Below the pieces are notes generated by a model that saw nothing but the letters and a program-made list of their open reading frames with translations, was not told where the DNA came from and searched no databases. The position numbers and the translations under genes were made by a program. This document shows positions 32,645 to 41,520 of a stretch of DNA of 64,000 nt, in pieces; positions within the stretch are counted from its first letter, which is position 1; each line of letters opens with the position of its first letter. This DNA is from CAZKRL01 sp964555295 (lineage in GTDB: Bacteria; Bacteroidota; Bacteroidia; Flavobacteriales_D; Sanyastnellaceae): the NCBI GenBank assembly GCA_964555295.1, contig CAZKRL010000010.1, positions 25,557 to 89,556 of the forward strand, written 5' to 3'.

Positions 32645-33604
32645 TTATATAAGCTCGATCTGACGAGCCACCTTTTGTAAGATTTCAAAAACTGTTTCAG
32701 CCATCACATTTTCACTGTCGAGGGTAGGATTGATCTCGGTAAATTCCAGGCAACAAATGCGTTCGTTTTGCAGAAATTCCAGAATTAAATCAGCTGCTTC
32801 TCGCGCATTAAGTCCGCCTTTTACAGGTGTTCCCGTACCGCGTGATACCGTAGGGTCCAGTGAGTCTACATCAAAGGAAATGTAAATTTTATCGCAGTGA
32901 CTTAAATATTTCAAGAGCTCTCGACATAGTTTAGTGATACCGGTTTTACGAATCTCATTGGTGGAAACCACCTTTACACGATTTGATTTAATGAGGGCCG
33001 ACTCTTGCTCTTCAAAGTCGCGAAGTGTGAGGTAGATGAGGTCTCGATACTCGAGCTTCGGAGCCACATCTCCAACGCCTTTCAGCATCTCCCAAAGTTC
33101 TATCGTTTCAAAATCGATGTCGTTGATTTTTTCTTCTATGTTATCCTCATTTAGCGCTGTGGCCAATGGCATGCCATGCATATTCCCCGATGGGGTTGTG
33201 TAAGGAGAGTGAAGATCGGCATGGGCATCAATCCATATCACTCCCAAACGGCAATCTGGATTCGCCATCTTGATTCCAGCAATGGTGCCACCTGCGGAAC
33301 TATGATCACCGCTGATGAGTATCGGAAATTTTCCATCGCGAAGAGTATCACGAACAGCGGCTCCAACACGCTCATACATCTTTAAGACGCTTTTGATATG
33401 CCGCGCATAGCGGCTGCCAGGGTTGGAAAACAATGCAATGTTGTCGTTCGGAATGACCAAGCTTTTATAATTCTTGAAAAATTGTGAGCGAAAGTCGAGC
33501 GCAGCAATTTTTACAGCGTCAACACCCAAACTCGCACCACGGGTGCCCGCACCAATTTCACTGGGCACTTCAATGAGTTTGATACTTCTAACTTTTTTGG
33601 TCAT
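32645..33604 (-). CDS. rocF: Arginase family hydrolase
   Basis: A 319-residue ureohydrolase from ATG 33604; six more in-frame residues upstream are unlike the family. Manganese-binding motifs are SGDHSSAGG, WIDAHADLHSPYTTPSGNMH and SFDVDSLDPTVSRGTGTPV, and the C terminus has CLEFTEINPTLD. These match arginase (arginine to ornithine and urea) better than agmatinase, though substrate is not proven. On the minus strand a -7 box TATCTTTG (33616 to 33609) lies only a few bases before the ATG, so the message may be nearly leaderless. Divergent from the antitoxin-like gene, 46 bases apart. Confidence 0.85.
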   Translation of the reverse strand: MTKKVRSIKLIEVPSEIGAGTRGASLGVDAVKIAALDFRSQFFKNYKSLVIPNDNIALFSNPGSRYARHIKSVLKMYERVGAAVRDTLRDGKFPILISGDHSSAGGTIAGIKMANPDCRLGVIWIDAHADLHSPYTTPSGNMHGMPLATALNEDNIEEKINDIDFETIELWEMLKGVGDVAPKLEYRDLIYLTLRDFEEQESALIKSNRVKVVSTNEIRKTGITKLCRELLKYLSHCDKIYISFDVDSLDPTVSRGTGTPVKGGLNAREAADLILEFLQNERICCLEFTEINPTLDSENVMAETVFEILQKVARQIELI

Positions 33605-33650
33605 GCCCCAAAGATAGTACATAGCAGAACTGTGTTACTTTCGCCATGTT

Positions 33651-33914
33651 ATGAATATCCCCAAAGAGAAATTGCGGTTGATTGAGTGGGTAGTGAAGGA
33701 ATCTAATGAGGAGAACCTCGCGGAGGTTGCTGCTTTTGTTGAACGTCTCAGCCAGGACTCGAATCTGGCCGCAAAGGTGATGGGCTATCGACGAAGGGGT
33801 GTGCCGGTAACTTGGCAACAGATGAAGGAGGGGTTACAAAGCGCTATCGATGATTGTGTGAATGGCAACTGTGTTTCACTCGATAATCTTGAAAAGGAAT
33901 CTGATACTTGGTAA
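33651..33914 (+). CDS. Small antitoxin-like protein, no adjacent toxin
   Basis: An 87-residue soluble protein, helical, with KLRLIEWVVKESNEENLAEV and GYRRRGVPVTWQQMKEGLQS, ending in LEKESDTW. This layout recalls the short addiction-module antitoxins of Bacteroidota that precede RelE/ParE toxins. The following gene, 1 base away, is instead a large T9SS protein, so no toxin partner is present. It could be a relic of a toxin-antitoxin pair, or a small protein of another kind. The similarity is by pattern only. Confidence 0.5.
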   Translation: MNIPKEKLRLIEWVVKESNEENLAEVAAFVERLSQDSNLAAKVMGYRRRGVPVTWQQMKEGLQSAIDDCVNGNCVSLDNLEKESDTW

Positions 33915-33915
33915 T

Positions 33916-35907
33916 ATGAAGAAAATTCTATCATTGGCGGTAGGCGCCTTTTTAATGGCCTACAATTCGACAGGACAAACCCCGTGCATCAATGGAATGG
34001 CGGGTGATTATCCATGCAGGTTCATGGATCTGCTGAGTCATATGTCTCTTGCAGACCTGGGTGTAACGGTGAATAATCCCAACACCAACGATATATTCGG
34101 TTGGGTAAGTCCGGTAACTGGTAAAGAATATGCACTGGTAGGTTGTAAGAATGGAACCGCTTTTGTAGATCTATCCGACCCTGTCAATCCCGTTTATTTA
34201 GGTATGTTGCCGACGCATTCCAACAATAGTCTTTGGCGCGATGTGGAAACCTACGGGCACTATTGTTTGGCAGTAAGTGAGGCGGCTGATCATGGATTAC
34301 AGATTTTCGATTTGTTGCAGTTGGATGCTGTTACTGCTCCACCTATGGTTTTCACTGAGACAGCGCACTATGCAGGGTTCGGTAATTGTCACACCGTTGC
34401 GGTGGATACTGCCAATGGTTATGCCTATTGCAATGGCACCAATACCTTCAGCGGCGGACTGCATGTGGTAGATATCAATGACCCGCTCAATCCGGTCTTG
34501 GCCGGTGGCTTTTCAGAAGGTGGATATACACACGATTGTTTTGTTTGGCAGTATGATGGTAATGATCCCGATCATGCGGGTGATCAAATCGTTTTCGCTT
34601 GTAATGGCGGTTCTCTTGTGGTTGTGAACGCTACTAACAAGGCTGATATTCAGTCATTGGGCACCTACTATTATGACGCCAATTCAAGCGTGGGATACAT
34701 TCATCAGGGTTGGGTAACGAAGGACAAAAAGTTCTTTATGTTGAATGATGAGCTCGATGAAATGAATTTCGGGAATATGACACGTTCTTACATTTTCGAT
34801 ATCACGGATTTAGATAATCTTGTGTACGACGGGTATTATCAGAGCGCTAATTCATCTATTGATCACAATCTATATATGCAGGATCAATTCACCTACGAAA
34901 GCAATTACTGCAGTGGAGTGCGTGTGTTAGACAATATCCGCATGGATGAGACCATTGTAAATGAGGTGGCTTTCTTCGACTTATATCCCGCTCATGACAA
35001 TCCTATTTTTGAAGGCACGTGGAGCAATTATCCTTTTTTGCCCAGTGGTATCATTTTGGCTACGAGTATGTACGATGGTATTTACATTATCCGTCCGAAT
35101 TTTTTGACCTTGAGTGATAACACATTTGATTACACATGTACTGATTCTACTATTCAATTCAATATTGAGGTCAACACCGATCTGTATTTTCCATTGAGCG
35201 TCAGTTTGAATGGTCTGGGCAATGCCACTGTTACGAGCTTATCCATTACTGCACCTGGCGTTTATCCTGTTACATTGGGTCAGTTGTCAGCTTTAGCCAA
35301 TGGTATTCATTCAGGCAAGGTTGCTCTTGTATCGCCGAATGGACAATCTTATGAGCTACCCATAAACATTCATGTTTCTGGCGCAGCCACCGTTCCTTCG
35401 ATCGCTGCAAATGGTGTGCAGGCGGATCAAATCGTTTCGGTTATTGATTTGCCTGCTGCGGTGTTTGCGTGGCAGGCGGATGAGCCCCTTTCATCCTATA
35501 TTTTTCAGATAGCGACGGATATATTTTTTAGCGATATCCAATTCTCCCAAGAAGTCAATGGTTTAAACACATCTGGTATTAACCTACCTGCAGGCACCTA
35601 TTTCTGGAGGGTTGGCACTCCCGGAGGGTGTTGGTCTGCTGCCTATTTATTTATCGTGGATTCCCCGAATGGTATTGTGCCTTCTATTAATTCCTGTTTC
35701 AGCATTTTTCCAAATCCTGGAAGTAATATCATACATCTTCAATCAACTAATGCAATGGGAGAAATTGTTGTTGTTGATTCTCAGGGTAAAATATGGATAA
35801 GAAAAAATGTATCTGAGAGTAAAACTCAAATTGATGCATCTCTTCTTCCCCAGGGACTGTATGTCATTCGAGCAAATGATTCTTCGCGCTACTGGCTCAA
35901 GATGTAG
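33916..35907 (+). CDS. Choice-of-anchor B family secreted protein with LVIVD repeats and T9SS domain
   Basis: A 663-residue protein from ATG 33916 (signal MKKILSLAVGAFLMAYNSTG). The opening CINGMAGDYPCRFMDLLSHM is the choice-of-anchor B signature, followed by a beta-propeller (WVSPVTGKEYALVGCKNGTA, LSDPVNPVYLGMLP, IFDITDLDNLVYDGYY; LVIVD-like repeats) over about 350 residues. After a second region with Ig-like strands, the end is a type A T9SS sorting domain (CFSIFPNPGSNIIHLQST to YWLKM). Function is unknown; the family is surface-located in marine Bacteroidota. Confidence 0.87.
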   Translation: MKKILSLAVGAFLMAYNSTGQTPCINGMAGDYPCRFMDLLSHMSLADLGVTVNNPNTNDIFGWVSPVTGKEYALVGCKNGTAFVDLSDPVNPVYLGMLPTHSNNSLWRDVETYGHYCLAVSEAADHGLQIFDLLQLDAVTAPPMVFTETAHYAGFGNCHTVAVDTANGYAYCNGTNTFSGGLHVVDINDPLNPVLAGGFSEGGYTHDCFVWQYDGNDPDHAGDQIVFACNGGSLVVVNATNKADIQSLGTYYYDANSSVGYIHQGWVTKDKKFFMLNDELDEMNFGNMTRSYIFDITDLDNLVYDGYYQSANSSIDHNLYMQDQFTYESNYCSGVRVLDNIRMDETIVNEVAFFDLYPAHDNPIFEGTWSNYPFLPSGIILATSMYDGIYIIRPNFLTLSDNTFDYTCTDSTIQFNIEVNTDLYFPLSVSLNGLGNATVTSLSITAPGVYPVTLGQLSALANGIHSGKVALVSPNGQSYELPINIHVSGAATVPSIAANGVQADQIVSVIDLPAAVFAWQADEPLSSYIFQIATDIFFSDIQFSQEVNGLNTSGINLPAGTYFWRVGTPGGCWSAAYLFIVDSPNGIVPSINSCFSIFPNPGSNIIHLQSTNAMGEIVVVDSQGKIWIRKNVSESKTQIDASLLPQGLYVIRANDSSRYWLKM

Positions 35908-35916
35908 TATATGAGT

Positions 35917-37212
35917 CTATGACTTGAGAGCTTTACGATAGGTTGAGATGGCGCGCTCTCTTGCAAAACTGTGCTCAACTATTGGAGCCACGTATGTGCT
36001 TGTGCCGAATTCAGGTATCCACGTTTTAATGTAACTGAATGACTTGTCGAATTTCTCTGTTTGTAATGAAGGGTTGAAGACACGGAAATAGGGGGCCGCA
36101 TCACATCCAGATCCCGCAGCCCATTGCCAGCCGCCGACATTACTCGCCAACTCAAAATCCAAAAGTTTTGTCGCGAAATACCTCTCGCCCCATCTCCAAT
36201 CGATAAGTAAATGTTTGGTCAGAAAACTTGCAGTTATCATTCTCACTCTATTGTGCATGAATCCGGTGGCATTCAGTTCCCGCATACCTGCGTCTACAAT
36301 GGGATACCCGGTTATACCCATACACCATTTTTGAAAATCAGACTCTTTGTTTACCCACTGAATTTGATCGTATTTCGGTTTGAAAGCTGAGGATGCACTA
36401 TGAGGAAAGTGATAAAGTATCATTTGATAGAAGTCGCGCCAAATCAATTCATTGAGCCATTTTTCATTACTCTCCATCCCCATTCTCACCAGCGCCCTGA
36501 TACTCAATGTGCCAAACCGCAGGTGCATACTCAGTCTGGTAGTTCCAACAACAGAAGGTATGTCGCGCTGTTCGTGGTAGCGAGTAATTACTGCTGTCTT
36601 AATTTCCCTACTTGGAAGAGGAATAACCGTGTTGCGCATGAAGCCCATCGATTCCAGCGTAGGAATTTCGCCGTTCAAATTTTGATCGAAGTTGAAACGT
36701 TCGGTAGTTGAGTTGATCTCAGTTAGGCGGCTATTGAGCAGCAACTTCCATTTTCTGCTGTAAGGTGTAAAAACGGTGTAGGGTTTTCCGTCGTCCTTGA
36801 TAACTTCATCTTTTTCAAAAATCACGTGGTCTTTTCTTCCAATAAATTTTATGTTGTTGGAGAGTAAAAGTTCATGGATCTGTTTGTCGCGCTGAATGGC
36901 ATACGGCTCATAGTCACGGTTACAAAAAACCTCCTTTACTTCACCGGCTGCAATGATGTTACGCCATACTTCCGCGGGCTCACCATAGAAAACATGGAGC
37001 GATGATCCGAGTCGGCGTAATGATAGGTCGAGATGATGTAATTCATCATGCAGAAATGTAACCCGAGCATCTGTTTTGTCCTCGAGTTTGTCTAAAATCT
37101 GTCGGTCGAAAATGAATACGCATCTCACGGGATACCCTGATTGAAGCGCGGCGTTAAGAGCGCGATTGTCTTCAAGTCTCAGGTCTCTCCTGAACCAATG
37201 AATTGATATCAT
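35917..37212 (-). CDS. phr: Deoxyribodipyrimidine photolyase (cryptochrome/photolyase family)
   Basis: A 431-residue photolyase. N-terminal alpha/beta domain starts ISIHWFRRDLRLEDNRAL; the C-terminal FAD-binding helical domain includes TTRLSMHLRFGTLSIR, WLNELIWRDFYQMIL, GYPIVDAGMRELNATGFMHN and the canonical LASNVGGWQWAAGSGCDAAP. It repairs cyclobutane pyrimidine dimers using blue light with FAD. Family length is 430-480, so it is complete. The gene is convergent with the choice-of-anchor B gene (9 bases apart) and follows the ABC transporter gene in the same direction. Confidence 0.95.
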   Translation of the reverse strand: MISIHWFRRDLRLEDNRALNAALQSGYPVRCVFIFDRQILDKLEDKTDARVTFLHDELHHLDLSLRRLGSSLHVFYGEPAEVWRNIIAAGEVKEVFCNRDYEPYAIQRDKQIHELLLSNNIKFIGRKDHVIFEKDEVIKDDGKPYTVFTPYSRKWKLLLNSRLTEINSTTERFNFDQNLNGEIPTLESMGFMRNTVIPLPSREIKTAVITRYHEQRDIPSVVGTTRLSMHLRFGTLSIRALVRMGMESNEKWLNELIWRDFYQMILYHFPHSASSAFKPKYDQIQWVNKESDFQKWCMGITGYPIVDAGMRELNATGFMHNRVRMITASFLTKHLLIDWRWGERYFATKLLDFELASNVGGWQWAAGSGCDAAPYFRVFNPSLQTEKFDKSFSYIKTWIPEFGTSTYVAPIVEHSFARERAISTYRKALKS

Positions 37213-37242
37213 ATCGTGAGAACAAGTTGGGGAAGTGAGGGT

Positions 37243-39057
37243 TCAAACAATCACGCGCTGTTGTTCAAACATGGTTTTGTAGATGCCTCCGTTACTGACG
37301 AGCGACAAATGATCCCCTTGCTCAATGATCTTGCCTTCATCAATTACATAGATGGTATCGCAGTGTTGAATGGTTTGTATGCGATGAGAAATAAAAACTT
37401 TGATGCTATCGCTGGCATTTGCAGTAAGGGATTGCAGTATGCGCGATTCTGTTTCAGTGTCTACAGCACTGAGGCAGTCATCAAATACAAGGATGTCGGG
37501 TTTTTTAATGAGGGCCCGGGCAATGGATATGCGTTGCTTTTGTCCGCCGCTAAGATTGATGCCGCGCTCTCCCAGGAGGGTGTTGAATTTTTCCGGAAAA
37601 CCCTCGATATCATCCAATACAACTGCGTCTCTCGCCGCATTTCGAATGGCTGCTTCGTCTTTGGAGTCACCACTGAACGCAATGTTGGCGGCAATGGTGT
37701 CAGAGAATAAAAAGACATCCTGAGATACATACCCAGTGCGCTCCCGAAAGGTGTGGATATCCATTTGCTTCAAATTATTCTCGCCAAGTAACACTGTACC
37801 TTCGGTTGGGTCGAGCTGACGAAGAATCAGTTGGGCCAGAGTAGTTTTGCCTGATCCGGTTCTGCCAATGATACCGATACTCTTTCCCCTTGAAAGTGTC
37901 ATGTTGATTTTTTCAAGTACGTTGCCATTCGAGTTGGGGTATCGAAAACTCACCTCCTTGAGTTCGATATTGTTGGGATGATATGGAATGGCCCCGGGAA
38001 GATTTTGAATTTTAGCAGGGGTTCGTAAAAACTCATTGATGCGTTTCATACTTGCCTCGGCCTTGATGACGAGACTTGATACCCAGCCCACCACAGCGAA
38101 GGGCCAGGTGAGTATGTTGACATAAAAAACAAACTGAACAACTACACCGGGAGTAATTTCTCCGGTTTGCACCTTGTACACTCCAATGGCGATGGTGAGC
38201 AAACTGCTCAATCCCACAAGTAACATGATAACGGGCATGAAGAGGGCGTCAATTCTTACCTGTTGCAGTTGCAAATTTTTGTACTTGTCACTCTCTCCAT
38301 TGAAGTATTGGCTGAAGTAATTTTCTTTGCGAAAGGATTTTAGCACGCGGATACCTGATGCTGTCTCTTGAACAATCGAGCTGAGTTTTGATTGTTGCTC
38401 CTGAACGCGCTCGCTTTGTTGATGAATTTTTTTGCTCACGATGTATATCGCCCACATCATGAAGGGTAGGGGCGCAAGCGTGTATAAGGCAAGTTCACGA
38501 TGTATGCTGAGCATCACGGTAATACACATCACAAACAGTACAAGTAGATTCAGAATGTACATTACAGCAGGTCCAACGTACATGCGCACTCTGCCAACAT
38601 CTTCGCTAATTCGATTCATCAAATCTCCGGTTCGCTGGCTCTTGTAAAAGCCCATATCGAGTTCCAAGTATTTGCGGAAAATCTCATTTTTTAAGTCATA
38701 CTCAATGTAGCGCGACATCACGATCAATGCCTGACGCTGAAGGAATAAAAAGATTCCTTTAATAACGTAGATGAGCAAATAGAGTATCGCCAGGGTTATA
38801 CCCACCAGGAGCAGTGACGCTTTCAAGTTATTGTTGTCGTATAGCGAAAACCAGCGGTTTATGAACTGCATGGAATTAGGCATTACAAAATGTTCACCAT
38901 TATGATTTTCCATGATGTTGACAAGAAAATCAATGCCTTCTCTTACCACTGATGGTGCATAAACCCCCAGAATATCCCCGGCAATAATGAATAGGAGTCC
39001 GAGCAGCAATCGCCCTTTGTATTTAAAGAAATATTTATTGAGATGCTTTAGTTCCAT
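37243..39057 (-). CDS. ABC transporter, permease-ATPase fusion (MsbA/MdlB-like)
   Basis: A 604-residue half-transporter starting at ATG 39057 (MELKHLNKYFFKYK). The N-terminal six-span membrane domain includes segments at about 15-35, 65-90, 145-165, 170-190, 250-270 and 285-305. The nucleotide-binding domain has Walker A GRTGSGKTTL, the Q-loop TGYVSQDVFLF, the signature LSGGQKQR and Walker B ILVFDDCLSAVD with an H-loop in VFISHR. It would export lipids, drugs or peptides as a homodimer; substrate unknown. The start is 1 base from the stop of the TonB-dependent receptor upstream, so they share a transcript. Confidence 0.92.
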   Translation of the reverse strand: MELKHLNKYFFKYKGRLLLGLLFIIAGDILGVYAPSVVREGIDFLVNIMENHNGEHFVMPNSMQFINRWFSLYDNNNLKASLLLVGITLAILYLLIYVIKGIFLFLQRQALIVMSRYIEYDLKNEIFRKYLELDMGFYKSQRTGDLMNRISEDVGRVRMYVGPAVMYILNLLVLFVMCITVMLSIHRELALYTLAPLPFMMWAIYIVSKKIHQQSERVQEQQSKLSSIVQETASGIRVLKSFRKENYFSQYFNGESDKYKNLQLQQVRIDALFMPVIMLLVGLSSLLTIAIGVYKVQTGEITPGVVVQFVFYVNILTWPFAVVGWVSSLVIKAEASMKRINEFLRTPAKIQNLPGAIPYHPNNIELKEVSFRYPNSNGNVLEKINMTLSRGKSIGIIGRTGSGKTTLAQLILRQLDPTEGTVLLGENNLKQMDIHTFRERTGYVSQDVFLFSDTIAANIAFSGDSKDEAAIRNAARDAVVLDDIEGFPEKFNTLLGERGINLSGGQKQRISIARALIKKPDILVFDDCLSAVDTETESRILQSLTANASDSIKVFISHRIQTIQHCDTIYVIDEGKIIEQGDHLSLVSNGGIYKTMFEQQRVIV

Positions 39058-39058
39058 C

Positions 39059-41458
39059 TCAAAATTCGAAGTTCCATGTAACACTTGGAAGGATAGGGAA
39101 CAGACTGACCTGATATGCCTTTAATTGCAGCGTGCCCGATGCAATGTCGCCACTGTTACCAAAGTAAATGAAATAGGGATTGCGTCTGTTGTAAAGGTTA
39201 TATACGGAGAAGTTCCAGTTGCTTTGGAAACGAGGTTTTTTACCATCGCTCTGTATTCTGCATTTTCTTGGGTGGTAGGTGAATGAAAGGTCGGCGCGAT
39301 GATAGGGCGCCATGCGAAAACTATTGCGCGCACCGTAAACATCTACCACACGATTTTCATAGAAGTATCGAGATTCTGGCAAGGTGATAGCGCTTCCTGT
39401 GGAGTACACGAAAACGAATCCAAAATCCCAGCCCTCCGATATTTTATAGTTGAGCACGAAACTCACGTCATGTCTGCGATCCCAGCGTGCTGGAAAGGGT
39501 TTCCCATCATTCAGTTCTGCAAAGGTTCGATAGGTACGAGCCAGCGTATAACCTACCCAACCGTTCAAATTGCCTTTCGCTTTTTTCAGAAATAGTTCGA
39601 GGCCGTAGCTTTCACCTGTACCGAAAAGCAGAAGGTTGTCAATGTTGTCGTTGATGGTTTGATCAGGTTGTGAACCGGGCTTGTATTCGGTCTGATTGTC
39701 CATTGTTTTGTAATAGATCTCAGCACTTGATTCCCACATTCCATTTTGCATATCCCTGAAATATCCTGCTGAAATTTGTTGACCGAGTTGCGGTGGCAAT
39801 AGATCTGTGCTTGGCAACCAAACATCCGTTGGCAGTGAAGTGGGGGAGAGACTGGTGAGGTGTATGTATTGATAATTCCTCATGTACCCTGCTTTGATAC
39901 TGGATTGCTTGTTGATGGAATACCGAACATTGAGTCGGGGTTCCCAACCACCATAGAACTTTACCAATTCGTTCTTGGCGTATTCAGTTATTACAGGTGT
40001 TGATGCAGTGAAACTATTCTCAGGGTATTTGTAACGTTTAAACGGACCCACATGCGCGAAGAACGAATACCGAATTCCTCCGTGCACACGGATGTTTTCA
40101 TTGATGTCGAAATCATCTTCAAGATAAACGGCCTGCTCGTGAGATAACAAATGCACCTCCTCACCGGTATCAAACTCAGTGTCGCCGCTTCGCGCATACA
40201 CACTGTTGGGCATGAAGTCGTGATGCGTGTATTCTACACCCCAGCGGATGCGGTTTCTGTAACCCGGGAAAAAGCTCCACATGAGTTTACCACCGTAATC
40301 CCGGATGCCACTGCTCAGGCGAAATTCAAACTGCTCTTGTGCCCCTTGAAACGAGAAGTTGTAGCGGGTGTAGGTGGCAATAGCATTCATGGTGAGTCGC
40401 GGTCCGTGCTGATGGTTCCAGCGCAGCGTCGCAGTTTCATTGCCCCAGGGGATTTTCGTTGAGAAGGCCGTCTGTTTACTGGCGAAGGTGAATACATCGC
40501 GACCGAAGTATCCGCTGGCAAAAAGTTGATCCTTTTTTCCCAATCGATAATTGATCTTTACATTGAGGTCATAGAAGTAATATCCTGATCCGGCAAAGTT
40601 GGAGGTGGGCTTGATGAGTGGTTTTACCAATGCATCAATGTAGGTTCTTCTGCCGCTGATAATGAATGACGAGGTGTCTTTCTTGATCGGTCCTTCCACC
40701 GTAAATCTTGATGCAACCGTGCCGATACCACCTTTTACGTGATAGCTGCGTTGGTTGCCTTCTTTGAGCGAGATGTCTAGCACCGACGCCAATCTGGTTC
40801 CGTAGTGGGCCGGTATTCCGCCTTTGGTAAGCTCAAGATCTTTAACCGCGTCGGCGTTGAAGACAGAGAAAAATCCGAATAGGTGAGAGGCATTGTAAAC
40901 AGTAGCATTGTCGAGCAGAATCAGGTTCTGATCCACCCCGCCGCCACGAACATAGAAGCCCGCGTTGCCTTCACCACTGCTCTTGACCCCGGGCAGCAGG
41001 GTGATGGTTTTGAGTATGTCGATTTCACCAAGTAATACCGGGAGTTTTTTGACCTGATCAATTTCAAGTCCGATTTTTCCCATGTCGGTACTCTTGGTAT
41101 TATCTCCTCGTCCGGCCTCAATCTCCACCACGTTGCTTTCTATCGTTACCGGCTCTAATGCAACATCAATGGATACATTTTCTACAAGTGAAATTTGTCT
41201 CTCTTGTGTTTTATAGCCCAGCATGGAGAAGGTGATTTTGTATTCACCTTTTGGAATGGTAAGGGAATAAAATCCATAAACGTCTGCATTGCGACCTTTA
41301 CTTATTTCGGGTATCGCAAATAAAGCGCCTGTGAGATATTCTCCGTTTGAAGCATCCTTGATGGTACCGCTGATGGTGAATTCGTTCTTCTGTGCAATGG
41401 CTTGTATGCCGGTGACCAAACAAAATAATACCAAAAAGATTCGGGTGCAGAAATTCAT
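39059..41458 (-). CDS. TonB-dependent outer-membrane receptor with CarboxypepD_reg-like domain
   Basis: A 799-residue beta-barrel receptor. Signal peptide (MNFCTRIFLVLFCLVTGIQA), then a CarboxypepD_reg-like domain (ISGTIKDASNGEYLTGALFA, GFYSLTIPKGEYKITFSMLG), a plug domain (EIDILKTITLLPGVKSSGEG, YVRGGGVDQNLILLDNATVY) and a C-terminal barrel ending in NFEF. It imports a siderophore, vitamin or glycan with TonB energy; the ligand cannot be told. No SusD-like partner is adjacent. It is cotranscribed with the ABC transporter downstream and divergent from the DUF5916 gene. Confidence 0.9.
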   Translation of the reverse strand: MNFCTRIFLVLFCLVTGIQAIAQKNEFTISGTIKDASNGEYLTGALFAIPEISKGRNADVYGFYSLTIPKGEYKITFSMLGYKTQERQISLVENVSIDVALEPVTIESNVVEIEAGRGDNTKSTDMGKIGLEIDQVKKLPVLLGEIDILKTITLLPGVKSSGEGNAGFYVRGGGVDQNLILLDNATVYNASHLFGFFSVFNADAVKDLELTKGGIPAHYGTRLASVLDISLKEGNQRSYHVKGGIGTVASRFTVEGPIKKDTSSFIISGRRTYIDALVKPLIKPTSNFAGSGYYFYDLNVKINYRLGKKDQLFASGYFGRDVFTFASKQTAFSTKIPWGNETATLRWNHQHGPRLTMNAIATYTRYNFSFQGAQEQFEFRLSSGIRDYGGKLMWSFFPGYRNRIRWGVEYTHHDFMPNSVYARSGDTEFDTGEEVHLLSHEQAVYLEDDFDINENIRVHGGIRYSFFAHVGPFKRYKYPENSFTASTPVITEYAKNELVKFYGGWEPRLNVRYSINKQSSIKAGYMRNYQYIHLTSLSPTSLPTDVWLPSTDLLPPQLGQQISAGYFRDMQNGMWESSAEIYYKTMDNQTEYKPGSQPDQTINDNIDNLLLFGTGESYGLELFLKKAKGNLNGWVGYTLARTYRTFAELNDGKPFPARWDRRHDVSFVLNYKISEGWDFGFVFVYSTGSAITLPESRYFYENRVVDVYGARNSFRMAPYHRADLSFTYHPRKCRIQSDGKKPRFQSNWNFSVYNLYNRRNPYFIYFGNSGDIASGTLQLKAYQVSLFPILPSVTWNFEF

Positions 41459-41520
41459 CTTTAACGGGGTAAAATTACTCCTACTGTGTCGCTGACGAGG
41501 TTATATTTTCGCGAACTCTT

